From assembly GCA_002841335.1 (NCBI GenBank), contig PHEY01000006.1, positions 97,000-147,440 of the forward strand: a stretch of 50,441 nt of DNA. The letters are read 5' to 3'. This stretch comes from Actinobacteria bacterium HGW-Actinobacteria-2 (GTDB lineage Bacteria; Actinomycetota; Actinomycetes; Propionibacteriales; Propionibacteriaceae). A program made the position numbers and the translations under genes. The notes below the pieces were generated by a model. That model was not told the DNA's origin, did no database searches, and saw only the letters and a program-made list of their open reading frames with translations. Below, piece after piece: positions 1-9,846 of the stretch. Within the stretch, counting starts at the first letter, position 1. Each line of letters opens with the position of its first letter.

Positions 1-1
1 G

Positions 2-3000
2 ATCGACTGGCCGCAGCCCAAACCGCCGATCGACAAGCAGGATCAGAAGGAAGAGACCGGCGCCGACGTCCAGCCCAAGCCGAAGGCCGTCGATGACAAT
101 CTGAAGGCTCGGCCGGAGCGGACCACCGTGTTGCACGTGGTCGACAACGACACCGACACCGTGGGCGGGGTGCTCACCATCCAGTCCCTGGATACGGCCG
201 GGGTGCCCAACGGGGTTGACCTGCAGATCTCACCGGACGGCCAGACGGTGAAGCTGTTCCTGCCGAACGGGGTGTCGGCGGTCAACTTCAACTACACGAT
301 CTCCGATGGGGCCGACTCCTCGGTGGGGCACGTCACGGTGACCGATGCCGGGCAGGCCGAGACCAAGCCCGTGCTGCGTCCGAACTACTCTCCGCCGAAA
401 CTGGCGGTGCCGTCCTTCGGCACGTTGATGATTCCGGTGGTCAGCGACTGGCGCGACGACGAGGGTGACCCGGTGACGGTGGTCAGTGCGCGCACCGACG
501 ACGGCCAGATCGTCCCGGTCACTCCGGACGGCCAACTGAACTTCACCGCCGACGAGGCCGACGCCGACGTGGATCGGACGATCACCTACGAGGTGACCGA
601 CGGCGTGAGCGATGCCACTACCGCTGAGCGCCTCAAGGTGCAGGTGCTCGGCACCAAGGCGACGCGCACGGTGCCCGCAGTCGCGCAGCCGGACAGTGCT
701 CGCGGCGAGGTGGGCAAGCTGATCTCGTTCTACCCGCTGAACAACGACTTCCCTGGGGCGGACCCGACCAACCTCAACGCGAAGCTGGCCCTCAACGGCG
801 AGATCAACCAGAAGGCGCATTTGAAGGTCACCACCGACGAGAAGAGCGGCCGGGTCACGGTGGTCGCCGATCAGCCGGGGCCGTACTTCCTGGACTACAC
901 CGTCGAGTTCGGCAACACCGCTCCGGTGAAGGGCTTGATCCGGGTGGACGCGTTCACCTCCAGCGCGGCGTCCCAGCCGGTGGCGATGCCCGATCAGGTG
1001 GCGATGCGCGGAGCGACCCCGATCTTGGCCGATGTGCTGGCCAACGACTACGACCCGCTGGGCAACTTGCTGACCGTGCAGTCGGCCACGCCGGTGAGTC
1101 GCGGCGAAGTGCAGGTGCAGGTGATCAGCGGTCGCTGGCTGCGGATTCTCCCGTCCAGTGAGCACGTGACCCCGAACCCGCAGGTGATCCACTACACAGT
1201 CTCGAACGGGTCGCAGACGGCCTCGGGTGATGTGCTGGTGACCCAGCTGCCGGCCATCGAACAGGATCGGGCCTTGCCGCACAAGGACGCAGCGACAGTC
1301 CGGGTCGGCGATTCGGTGCTGATTCCGGTGGTGACCAACGACACCTCGCTCTCGGGACGGCCGCTGACCTTGGCTACCGACGATCTGGGCACCGACCACG
1401 ACGGGCAGCTGCCGGTGTTCGACCGGGCCAAGCGGGCCGACGAGGATCAAGGCGATGTCGGTCAGGCGTTCGTTCGCGGCAACCAGATCCGCTATGTCGC
1501 GCCGGCCACCGGCACCACCACCCGACAGGTGGTGATTTCCTACACCGTCCAGACCGCTGCCGGGGACACGGCTGAGAGCATGGCGGTGGTGACGATCAAG
1601 CCGGAGCCGACCGCCGACAAGCCGGACGCGGCACCGGTGGCCAACACCGTCGAGACCCGCGTCGTGTCAGGTAGTCGGGTGAAGATCTCGATTCCGACGT
1701 CGGGCCAGGACCCGGACGGTGACTCGGTCGTGGTCACCGGTATCGCCTCCGCACCCACCCTGGGCCGGGTGGTGGCGATCAGCCCCAACGCGATCACGTA
1801 CGAGGCCTATCCGATCGACGGGATGGTGGGCACGGACACCTTCCGCTACGAGGTCGCCGACAAGTACGGACGCACCGGCACCGGCGTGGTCCGGGTGGCC
1901 GTGACGGCGCCGGGTCAAACGCAGCCGCCGGTGGCCATCGACGATCAGCTCACCACCCGCCCGGGCGCGAACATCCAGCTGAACGTGAAGGCCAACGACT
2001 TCACGGCTCGCGACGACTCGGTAGCCATCGCGCCGCTGACCAAGACCAACAACCCGGTGCCCGCCGGAGTCAGTCTCGCCTCCGACGACGGCCCGCTGCT
2101 GGCCAAGGCGCCGGAGGTGACCGAGCAGCCGGTGGTGGTGAACTACGCGCTGGTCGGCAACGGTGGAACCGGGCCGTCGGCAGTGGTTTCGATCACCTCC
2201 AAGGCCGGCTACAACAACCCGCCGGTGGTCGTCGACCAGGTGGCCGAGGCGTCCGGCAATGTGGGCAAGGTCAACCTGCTCGCCGACGTCTGGGATGTCG
2301 ACGATTCCGTGGAGTCGCTGACCGCAGCGCTCGCCACGCCGGTTGAGGGTGCCACCCTGATCGGCAAAGACCTGACCGTGCCGCTGCTCGACCGACCGCA
2401 GGTGATTCCGTTCACCGTGTCCGATCCGGGCGGGGCGATGAGTGCCGCCGTCGTCTACGTGCCCGCGGCCGGCACCGGTGCCCCGCACCTGAAGGTCGAC
2501 GCCAGCATTCAGATCGCTACCGACACCACCGCGAGCTTCGCCATCGGCGACTACGTCGAATCCCCGCGCGGCAAGCCGGTGCGGATCGCTTCGGCGCGGG
2601 CCGACGCCTCCCCGAGTGAGGATCTCGACGCCAAGGTGGACGATGCCGGTCGGTTCACGCTGACCTCGAAGAACCATTACGTGGGTCCGGCGGCGGTCAC
2701 CTTCGACGTGATGGACGGCACCTCCCAGACCGATGACGGGGTGCTGGTCGCCACGGTGACCATCCCGGTGCAGGTGGGGGCTCCGACCCCGGTGCTGCGC
2801 TGCCCGGACGATCCGCAGACCATCGTCCAAGGTGGCGAGATCAAGAGCCTCGACATCACCTCGCTGTGCCACGTGTGGAGCCCCGATCCGGGATCGTTGG
2901 GCAACCTGACCTACTCGGCGTCCTGGGCCCAGCCGATCGACCAGGTCTCCGCCACGGGTGGTACTCATCAGATCAAGCTGGAGGCTGGTGGTGGGGCTCC

Positions 3001-5041
3001 GGAGAACGGCCGGGGCACGATCACGGTCGGCATCGATGGAACCGCTGCGGCGACCGACACCCTTCAGGTGATCGTCGCCCCGGCTGATCCGCCACGGATG
3101 CGGTCGGTGAGCCTGACCGACATCAAGGCCGCCTCACCGGTGACGGTGCCGATCTCGTTGATCTCGCCGCTGCGTGATGCGCAGACCAAGGTGTTGGAGA
3201 TCAGGCAGACCTCCGGGGGCAAAGCCACCACGAACGTCGATCAGGCCTCAGTCACCATCACCCCCGATGTGGCCACCTTCGGCAAGCTGACCTTCGAAGT
3301 GAAGGCCACCGACCTGGCGTCCGACCCGGGCCGGGACACCCGCTGGGTGACCGGCACCATCTCGATGGTCGTCTACACCCGACCCGATCCGCCCAGTGCT
3401 CCCCAAGACGGTCCGAATGTGCAGTCGCACGCCGCGACCCTGTCGTGGACGCCGGGCAACGCCAACGGCGCCCCGATCGACTCCTATCAACTGAAGATCG
3501 CCTCCGGTCCGGCAGCAGGCAAGATCATCCCCTGCCGGTCCACCCCGTGCCGGGTCACCGGCCTGGACAACGGCAGTGACTACACCTTCCAGGTGCAGGC
3601 GCACAACAAGGCAGACTGGGGTGAGTGGAGCCCAGCCTCTGCCACCATCACTCCCGACATCGCTCCCGGAGCGCCGGCCTGGGTCAAGGTCAGCGATCCG
3701 CAGGATCACTCGGTGCTGGTCAGTTGGGGACCGATCGCCAATGACGGCTCCCCGATCAAGGTGATTCACGTCACCGCCGCCGGCGTCACCAAGGACGTCC
3801 CGGCCGGCACCAACAGCCTTCGGGTCGACACCCCGAGCAACAACTCGCAGTACACCTTCACCGTTGCCGGCGAGAACGACTTCGCGATCGGCCCGGCCGT
3901 CTCCGACCGAGGCCAGTCCTCCGGTAAGCCGGCGGGGCTGTCGGTGGCCGCCCCCAACCCGGGGCCGCTGGTCGGCGCCACCACCAACGTGACCGTCTCC
4001 TGGAGCCTGTCCTCGCCCGAAGGTCCCACCCCGGTCACCTATGACGTCACGCGCAGTGACGACAAGACCATCTGCTCCAACGTCACCCGCGCCAGCTGTG
4101 TCGATGACACCGTCCGCTTCGATGGCACCAGCTACACCTACAGCGTCACTGCCACCAACGCCACCGGCGGTGCGGCGCATTCGACCACCACCCGTTCCAG
4201 CGCCTGGGCCGCGGTGGGCACCCCCGACAACTGGGGAAGCTGGTCGGTCGCCCCGACCGGAGCCAACAGCACGGCGACCATCAGTTACACCGTGCCACCA
4301 TCGCGCGGCGCGCGCTCCACCCTCACCCTGCTCAACAACGGCTCATCGTTCCGGAACCTCACCTCACCGGGCGCGGGTGGCGGTGCGAAGACTGACACCA
4401 TCAGTGGGCTGACCAACGGCACCAGCTACAGCCTCTCGCTGCGCGTGTGCAACGAAGCCAACCGGTGCAGCACCTCGGCGGCCCACAGCGTCACCCCCTT
4501 CGGGCCACTGTCCAAGCCGAACATCACCAGCACCAGCGTCAACAACCGCACCATCACCGCGCGGGGCACCGCGAACGGCAACGGCGCGACCGCCACCTTG
4601 AAGCTCTACATCGGCGGGGAACTGATCGATACCGCTAACGGCAAGGGATCACTCAGCGTCAACGGGTCGAACACCATGGGCTCCTACAGCACCAACTACA
4701 CCGTCCGGCTCGAGCTCAACACCGGTACCACCACTCCGTCCCGCTCCAACCCGGCCGACGACACCGCGACTGTCAGAACCGAAGCGGCCCCGCCGCCGCC
4801 GGTGCGGACGGTGAAGATAGGCTTTTCCGGCTCAAGCCCCTACATCACGACCCGGAATTTCAGCGGTCGCTATCCGTGCCGCTGGAACGCCATCGAGGTC
4901 CCTCCCGGCGGTAGGGGGGTAGGAGGGGGATTCAACCTCACCGGCGATGTCACCAGAGAGCCGTTCGGCATGAGTCTGGCGAATGGCTACGTGATTGTCG
5001 CCTCGTGTGACGGAGTCGACAGCAACACCGCAGGCCCCTAA
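2..5041 (+). CDS. Giant Ig-like / fibronectin type III surface protein (5' partial)
   Basis: The reading frame is open from base 2, so the true start lies upstream of the window; the GTG at 128 is only an internal codon. About 1,680 residues are visible. The first two thirds is a string of roughly 95-residue beta-sandwich repeats with the D-N-D-x-D spacing of bacterial Ig/cadherin-like domains (for example VVDNDTDT, VLANDYDP, VKANDF). From about base 3390 there are fibronectin type III repeats (LSWTPG, YTFQVQAHN, VLVSWGP), then a proline linker near 4790 and a unique C-terminal domain of about 75 residues with two cysteines. No LPXTG signal or C-terminal membrane helix is seen. Proteins of this kind commonly sit upstream of MoxR-DUF58-TgpA genes in actinobacteria. 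An extracellular or wall-associated structural role is inferred. The stop is 31 bases before the MoxR start, consistent with one operon. Confidence 0.85.
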   Translation: MDWPQPKPPIDKQDQKEETGADVQPKPKAVDDNLKARPERTTVLHVVDNDTDTVGGVLTIQSLDTAGVPNGVDLQISPDGQTVKLFLPNGVSAVNFNYTISDGADSSVGHVTVTDAGQAETKPVLRPNYSPPKLAVPSFGTLMIPVVSDWRDDEGDPVTVVSARTDDGQIVPVTPDGQLNFTADEADADVDRTITYEVTDGVSDATTAERLKVQVLGTKATRTVPAVAQPDSARGEVGKLISFYPLNNDFPGADPTNLNAKLALNGEINQKAHLKVTTDEKSGRVTVVADQPGPYFLDYTVEFGNTAPVKGLIRVDAFTSSAASQPVAMPDQVAMRGATPILADVLANDYDPLGNLLTVQSATPVSRGEVQVQVISGRWLRILPSSEHVTPNPQVIHYTVSNGSQTASGDVLVTQLPAIEQDRALPHKDAATVRVGDSVLIPVVTNDTSLSGRPLTLATDDLGTDHDGQLPVFDRAKRADEDQGDVGQAFVRGNQIRYVAPATGTTTRQVVISYTVQTAAGDTAESMAVVTIKPEPTADKPDAAPVANTVETRVVSGSRVKISIPTSGQDPDGDSVVVTGIASAPTLGRVVAISPNAITYEAYPIDGMVGTDTFRYEVADKYGRTGTGVVRVAVTAPGQTQPPVAIDDQLTTRPGANIQLNVKANDFTARDDSVAIAPLTKTNNPVPAGVSLASDDGPLLAKAPEVTEQPVVVNYALVGNGGTGPSAVVSITSKAGYNNPPVVVDQVAEASGNVGKVNLLADVWDVDDSVESLTAALATPVEGATLIGKDLTVPLLDRPQVIPFTVSDPGGAMSAAVVYVPAAGTGAPHLKVDASIQIATDTTASFAIGDYVESPRGKPVRIASARADASPSEDLDAKVDDAGRFTLTSKNHYVGPAAVTFDVMDGTSQTDDGVLVATVTIPVQVGAPTPVLRCPDDPQTIVQGGEIKSLDITSLCHVWSPDPGSLGNLTYSASWAQPIDQVSATGGTHQIKLEAGGGAPENGRGTITVGIDGTAAATDTLQVIVAPADPPRMRSVSLTDIKAASPVTVPISLISPLRDAQTKVLEIRQTSGGKATTNVDQASVTITPDVATFGKLTFEVKATDLASDPGRDTRWVTGTISMVVYTRPDPPSAPQDGPNVQSHAATLSWTPGNANGAPIDSYQLKIASGPAAGKIIPCRSTPCRVTGLDNGSDYTFQVQAHNKADWGEWSPASATITPDIAPGAPAWVKVSDPQDHSVLVSWGPIANDGSPIKVIHVTAAGVTKDVPAGTNSLRVDTPSNNSQYTFTVAGENDFAIGPAVSDRGQSSGKPAGLSVAAPNPGPLVGATTNVTVSWSLSSPEGPTPVTYDVTRSDDKTICSNVTRASCVDDTVRFDGTSYTYSVTATNATGGAAHSTTTRSSAWAAVGTPDNWGSWSVAPTGANSTATISYTVPPSRGARSTLTLLNNGSSFRNLTSPGAGGGAKTDTISGLTNGTSYSLSLRVCNEANRCSTSAAHSVTPFGPLSKPNITSTSVNNRTITARGTANGNGATATLKLYIGGELIDTANGKGSLSVNGSNTMGSYSTNYTVRLELNTGTTTPSRSNPADDTATVRTEAAPPPPVRTVKIGFSGSSPYITTRNFSGRYPCRWNAIEVPPGGRGVGGGFNLTGDVTREPFGMSLANGYVIVASCDGVDSNTAGP

Positions 5042-5072
5042 GTGATTGCACCCAGAAGAAGGAAACCAAGCT

Positions 5073-6038
5073 GTGATTACTACTGACCAAGCTCACTGGT
5101 TCAACCAGACCTTCGAGCAGATCGTCTCCAACGTGGAGATCGCCATCCGCGGCAAGCGGGACGTGATCCGCCTGGCGGTCACCTGCATGCTGTCCGAGGG
5201 CCACCTGCTGCTGGAGGACAACCCCGGCACCGGCAAGACCCAGCTGGCCAAGGCGATGGCCAACTCGGTGCAGGGCAGCCACAGCCGCATCCAGTTCACC
5301 CCTGACCTGCTGCCGTCCGACGTCACCGGCGTGACCGTGTTCGACCAGGAGAAGCGGGCCTTCGAGTTCCACAAGGGCCCGATCTTCGCCACCGTGGTGC
5401 TGGCCGACGAGATCAACCGGGCCAGCCCGAAGACCCAGTCGGCGCTGCTCGAGGTGATGGAGGAGGGCCGGGTCACCATCGATGGCATCGCCCATTCGGT
5501 CGGCAGCCCGTTCATGGTGATCGCCACCCAGAACCCGATCGAGCAGGCCGGCACCTACCGGCTGCCCGAAGCCCAGCTGGACCGCTTCTTGATGAAGACC
5601 TCGATCGGTTACCCCGACCACGAGGTGGCCATGGAACTCATGCTGCAGGCGGCCACCCGCGACCGGTCGGCCACCGTGGCCCCGGTGATCGTGGCCAGCG
5701 CGGTGCAGCAGATGGCCACCTTCGCCAACGACGTCCACGTCGAACCGTCGATCGCGGCGTACGTGTCGCAGCTGGCCATCGAGTCCCGCCGCCACAGCAA
5801 CCTCAAACTGGGCCTGTCGATGCGTGGCGCGCTGGCCTACATTCGCGCGGCCAAGACGTGGGCGATCAGCAAGGGACGCAACCACGTCCTGCCCGATGAC
5901 ATCAAGGATCTGGCGGTGCCGGTGATGAGCCACCGACTGCTGCTCAGCGCCGAAGCACAGTTCTCCGGTGTCACCACCGAGCGCGTGATCGACGAGCTGC
6001 TGGCCAGCGTCGCCGCTCCGGTCCTGCGGGAAGTCTGA
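5073..6038 (+). CDS. MoxR-family AAA+ ATPase
   Basis: This 321-residue protein is a MoxR ATPase, a family thought to act as chaperones maturing metal-containing or envelope complexes. Walker A is DNPGTGKT with Lys55, and Walker B is VLADEINR with Asp112/Glu113. The sensor region ATQNPIEQAGTYRLPEAQLDRF is the family hallmark. I chose GTG 5073 because AAGGA (5059-5063) sits nine bases upstream and the protein then begins just before the conserved helix FNQTFEQIVSNVE. A TTG at 5046 in the same frame would add nine residues but lacks a good ribosome site. The gene lies between the giant Ig-like protein and the DUF58 gene, with only eight bases to the latter. MoxR-DUF58 pairs are a standard functional unit. 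Confidence 0.95.
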   Translation: MITTDQAHWFNQTFEQIVSNVEIAIRGKRDVIRLAVTCMLSEGHLLLEDNPGTGKTQLAKAMANSVQGSHSRIQFTPDLLPSDVTGVTVFDQEKRAFEFHKGPIFATVVLADEINRASPKTQSALLEVMEEGRVTIDGIAHSVGSPFMVIATQNPIEQAGTYRLPEAQLDRFLMKTSIGYPDHEVAMELMLQAATRDRSATVAPVIVASAVQQMATFANDVHVEPSIAAYVSQLAIESRRHSNLKLGLSMRGALAYIRAAKTWAISKGRNHVLPDDIKDLAVPVMSHRLLLSAEAQFSGVTTERVIDELLASVAAPVLREV

Positions 6039-6046
6039 GCTCACCG

Positions 6047-7399
6047 GTGACCACCCAGATCAGACCACTCACGGCCACTCCACAGCCACCCTCGCGTCCC
6101 GCGCGGGTCAAGTGGGGGCGGATGGGCTCGGTGCGTCGTTGGCTGGCAAGCGCCGCAGTCCCACTGCGCCGGGCCTGGTTCGCCACCGGCCCGTTCCGGG
6201 CGGCGATACGCCCGGCGCTGGCCGTGGTGGGCGATGGGTTGCGGGTGGTCTCTGGTCTGGGTTGGACGCTGCTGGGCGCCGGGGTGCTGTTCTCGGTGCT
6301 GGGCGCGCGGCTGGGCTGGCGGGAGTTCAGCTACATGGCCGGTGTGCTGTTCGTCCTGGTGGCCGGCGCGGCGCTGTTCGCGATCGGACGCACGCGGCTC
6401 GAGGTCGGCTTCGACGTGGCACCGCAGCGGATCGTGGTGGGCAACGCCGCGGCGGTGGAGTTCCGGGTGAAGAACATCGGCCGCATCCCGCTGCTGCCGC
6501 TGGGTCTGGAGTTCGGTGTGGGGGAGTCGCTGGCGGCGTTCACCCTGCCGGCGTTGACTCCCGGCGCGGAGTTCGCCGACGTGGCCGTGGTTCCTGGACA
6601 GCGGCGGGGGGTGATCCCGCTGGGTCCGGTGAAGACCCAACGCGGCGATCCCTTCGGCATCGTTCGACGTGAGGTGGTCTGGACCGACCAGGTCGAGTTG
6701 TTCGTCCACCCGCAGACGGTGCCGCTGGAGCCGCTGGGCGCCGGCCTGCTGCGTGACCTGGAAGGCCGCACCACCCAAGACATCTCGATGAGCGACCTGG
6801 CCTTCCACACCCTGCGCGACTACGTGCCCGGTGACGACCGGCGCTACATCCACTGGCGCAGCAGCGCCAAGCACAGCGGCCTGGCCGAAGGTGAGCGCTT
6901 CCTGGTGCGACAGTTCCTCGACACCCGCCGCTCACACATCGCGGTGGTCACCGACGTGGAGCGGTCGTCCTACGACAGTGACGAGGAGTTCGAGTTGGCC
7001 GTCTCGGTCGGCGCCTCGATCGCCATCCGTGCCCTGACCGACGAGATGGACCTCACCCTGGTCTGCGGTGAGCATGCGGCGATCCAGCCGCCCCCGCACC
7101 TGGCACTCGACACCTACTCACGGGCCGACTTCGACGGCTGGACGCTGGCCGCGTCCACCGGGCGGCTGAACCAGCTCGCCCCGGAAGCCTCGGTGGCGAT
7201 CCTGATCACCGGGCCGAATTGTGACTTCGCCGAGTTCCAGCGGGCGCGCTCCTTCCTGCCCCGCGAAGTGAACACCCTGGCCCTGAAAGTGAAGGCCGGT
7301 GGCGGGATCGGCCTGCAGGCCGGCGTGGGCTTGACCATGGTCAGCATCGGTCGGCTGGCCGACCTGCCGCGCGTCCTGGCAGGAGGGCAGTTGGTGTGA
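6047..7399 (+). CDS. DUF58 domain protein, MoxR partner
   Basis: This 450-residue protein has two hydrophobic segments near residues 70-90 and 93-112, followed by a beta-rich region and the DUF58 signature around residues 260-275 (LRDYVPGDDRRYIHWRSSAK). The C-terminal half resembles a von Willebrand A-like fold, as in other DUF58 proteins. Family members are encoded beside MoxR ATPases and are presumed clients or partners at the membrane; the exact function is not known. The GTG at 6047 is the first start after the MoxR stop. The stop overlaps the next start by four bases (GTGA, 7396-7399), which suggests translational coupling. Confidence 0.93.
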   Translation: MTTQIRPLTATPQPPSRPARVKWGRMGSVRRWLASAAVPLRRAWFATGPFRAAIRPALAVVGDGLRVVSGLGWTLLGAGVLFSVLGARLGWREFSYMAGVLFVLVAGAALFAIGRTRLEVGFDVAPQRIVVGNAAAVEFRVKNIGRIPLLPLGLEFGVGESLAAFTLPALTPGAEFADVAVVPGQRRGVIPLGPVKTQRGDPFGIVRREVVWTDQVELFVHPQTVPLEPLGAGLLRDLEGRTTQDISMSDLAFHTLRDYVPGDDRRYIHWRSSAKHSGLAEGERFLVRQFLDTRRSHIAVVTDVERSSYDSDEEFELAVSVGASIAIRALTDEMDLTLVCGEHAAIQPPPHLALDTYSRADFDGWTLAASTGRLNQLAPEASVAILITGPNCDFAEFQRARSFLPREVNTLALKVKAGGGIGLQAGVGLTMVSIGRLADLPRVLAGGQLV

Positions 7400-9780
7400 G
7401 AGTCGTCAATCCTGAAGCGCAACTGGGCCACAGCCGCACCCGTACGCTCACCGAGCGGATCAAGGAGTTGGGCTTCGGTTCAGCGGCCCTGATCGATGCG
7501 GGCTTCGTCCTGTTGCTCGGCCTGGCCGCCCTGGTCGGGCTGATCACCACCTTCGATACCCCGCACTTTCTGCTGGTCGGCACCGTCGGTCTCGTGCTGG
7601 GCATCCTGTTCGCCCATGTGGTCGTCCAGCTGCGCTGGCATGGCGCCTGGCTGGCCGTGATCGTGGTCGGGTTGATCGCACTGATCGGTCCGGGGATCGC
7701 CGCCCGCGACGATGCGTTCGCCGGCTTCCTGCCCTCGCCTGCCTCGCTGGCCGTGGTCTACGACACCCTGGTGAATGGCTGGAAGCAGTTGCTCACCACC
7801 CTGCCGCCGGTGCCCGGTGACGGCAACTACCTGGCGCTGCCGTTCGCCATCACCCTGGTGGCCGGTGCGCTCGGTTTCTTCGTGGCTCGCCGGTCGCGCC
7901 GTCCGGCAGCCGCCCTGGTCACGCCCACGCTGCTGCTGGTGCTGATCACCCTGCTCGGCACCCGCCAGACGTTGCTGCCCGTGGTGCAGGGCCTGGTGCT
8001 GGCTGCGCTGGGCTTCGCCTGGCTGGCTGTGCGGCATCGTCGTCGCCGACACCTCACCACCACCGGACGCTCCCGCGGTGCCGGCCTGCTCACCGGTGCC
8101 GGTCTGCTCGCCGGCGCGCTGGCCTTGGGCGGCCTGCTCGGCGGCGCGCTGCCCGGCGCGGACACCCCGCGGTGGGTGCTGCGCGACTACGTCCAGCCGC
8201 CGGTGGAGGTCAAGGATCTGAGCTCGCCGTTGGTGGGCTTCCGGCGCTACTCCTCCCCGGCCCTCCAACAGCTGTGGGACGCAGAGCTGTTCACCGTCAC
8301 CGGTGCGGCGCCCAAGAGCCTGCTGCGGCTGGCCGTCCTCGACGACTACACCGGACACACCTGGAGTGCCTCAGGTGCCGGCGGCGGATTCCAACGCATC
8401 GGATCGCGGCTGCCCGACGTCGCCGGCACTCCGGTGTCGGTGGTGGTCACTTTCTCCGCCGCCTATGCCAACACTCGCGAGGTAGGCCCCTGGCTGCCGT
8501 CGCTGGGTTCCGACACCTCCATCGCCTTCTCCGGGGCGAACGTGAAGGTGCACAACAGCGCCCTGCGGTACAACGTGTCGACCGGTCAGGGCCTGCTGAC
8601 CGGAGGTGACCGCTTCCACGAAGGCGACATCCTGACGATCTCGTCGGTGCCGGTGCCGGTCGGCTTCGATGCCGGCGCCGTCCCGGTGGGGCAGGGCATC
8701 GACCCGGCCGCCTACGCCTTCCTGGCCAACACCGCCCAGAAGTGGGCCGGTGGTGCCGCCACTCCGGGCGAGCAGGTGCTTCAGCTCGCCCAGCATCTCA
8801 AGGGTGGCTACTGGAGCGATGGCACCGGCAACGGCCAGGCCGACTATCTGCCCGGTCACAGCCAAGGACGCCTGACCAACTTTGTGCTCGGCGATCAGTT
8901 GGTGGGCTCCGACGAGCAGTACGCGTCCACGTTCGCCCTGCTGTGCAATCAGGCCGGCTTCCCGGCCCGGGTGGTGTTCGGCGCGATCGTCCCCGACAAC
9001 GGGGTGGTGAAGGGGCAGAACATCACCGCCTGGGTGGAGGTGGAGACCGATCAGGGCTGGAAGGCGATCAGCCCGGACGTCTTCACGCCCGATCGCAACC
9101 GGGTCCCCGACCAGGTTCCGCAGACCCGGTCGCAGGACAAGAACGCCACTAATGTGCCGCCGCCGAACACGGCGCGCACCGACAGCAACCCGACCGATGT
9201 CGCCGAGGCCGACCTCAGCGGTACCAAGGTGACCCGACCCTGGTGGGACGGCCTGCTGAAGGCTTTCCTGGCGGTGCTGCGGGTGGTCGGGCCGCCGTTG
9301 CTGATGATCGTGGGGTTGCTCACCGCGATCGTGGTGACCAAAGTGGTGCGGCGTCGCCGTCGGCGCACCGTCGGCACGGTGAGTACCCGGGTGGCCGGGG
9401 CCTGGCGGGAAGTCTTCGACCAATGCCGCGATCTGGGCATCCTGGTGCCCCGCGCCGGCACCCGGCTGGAACAAGCCGCGGCCATCGGTCGCAGGGAGGT
9501 CACCGCGTTCGCGGTGTCGGCCAACACCGCCACCTTCGGGCCCGACGATCCCACTGCGGAGGACGCGGCGGCGCTCTGGACGGCCGCGACCCTCACCCGC
9601 AAGCAACTGCTCGGGTCGGTGGGCCGTTGGCGCCGATTCGTGGCCCGCATCAACCTGCGCTCGCTGCTTCCGGAGCGGCTCGCCGTAGCCCAGGTGCCCC
9701 AGCTCGACCTGCGCCGTCCGCATTGGATGGACTCGGCCGGCCGACGCGCGGCGCCACCAGTTGAGGCCGGCCAAGGCTGA
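7396..9780 (+). CDS. TgpA-like membrane protein with degenerate transglutaminase domain
   Basis: This 794-residue protein has a block of about six membrane helices in residues 30-260, an extracellular transglutaminase-like domain at about 440-565, one further helix near 620-650 and a cytoplasmic C-terminal domain rich in Arg. This is the architecture of TgpA-type proteins next to MoxR/DUF58. The core motif is readable (DEQYASTFALL, FPARVVFG, ITAWVEVE, GWKAISPDVF). Compared with active members, the catalytic Cys is Asp506, the His is Thr544, and the Asp of the usual DP is Ser559. The domain is therefore probably non-catalytic and may bind peptide or glycan. The GTG start overlaps the DUF58 stop. 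It is the last gene of the operon; the next gene starts 66 bases later and is metabolic. Confidence 0.88.
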   Translation: MRVVNPEAQLGHSRTRTLTERIKELGFGSAALIDAGFVLLLGLAALVGLITTFDTPHFLLVGTVGLVLGILFAHVVVQLRWHGAWLAVIVVGLIALIGPGIAARDDAFAGFLPSPASLAVVYDTLVNGWKQLLTTLPPVPGDGNYLALPFAITLVAGALGFFVARRSRRPAAALVTPTLLLVLITLLGTRQTLLPVVQGLVLAALGFAWLAVRHRRRRHLTTTGRSRGAGLLTGAGLLAGALALGGLLGGALPGADTPRWVLRDYVQPPVEVKDLSSPLVGFRRYSSPALQQLWDAELFTVTGAAPKSLLRLAVLDDYTGHTWSASGAGGGFQRIGSRLPDVAGTPVSVVVTFSAAYANTREVGPWLPSLGSDTSIAFSGANVKVHNSALRYNVSTGQGLLTGGDRFHEGDILTISSVPVPVGFDAGAVPVGQGIDPAAYAFLANTAQKWAGGAATPGEQVLQLAQHLKGGYWSDGTGNGQADYLPGHSQGRLTNFVLGDQLVGSDEQYASTFALLCNQAGFPARVVFGAIVPDNGVVKGQNITAWVEVETDQGWKAISPDVFTPDRNRVPDQVPQTRSQDKNATNVPPPNTARTDSNPTDVAEADLSGTKVTRPWWDGLLKAFLAVLRVVGPPLLMIVGLLTAIVVTKVVRRRRRRTVGTVSTRVAGAWREVFDQCRDLGILVPRAGTRLEQAAAIGRREVTAFAVSANTATFGPDDPTAEDAAALWTAATLTRKQLLGSVGRWRRFVARINLRSLLPERLAVAQVPQLDLRRPHWMDSAGRRAAPPVEAGQG

Positions 9781-9846
9781 GGCGCGCCAGCTGTCGGGTG
9801 ACCGCGATGTCGGGCACGCCGATGGGTGGAGTGGGACGATGGCGCC

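Noticed and set aside
230-1450. 406-residue minus-strand open frame opposite the giant Ig-like gene
   Set aside because: Arg/His/Gly-rich translation without domains; an antisense shadow of a GC-rich gene. The same applies to long minus-strand frames at 1667-2968, 4950-6044 and 8371-10224.
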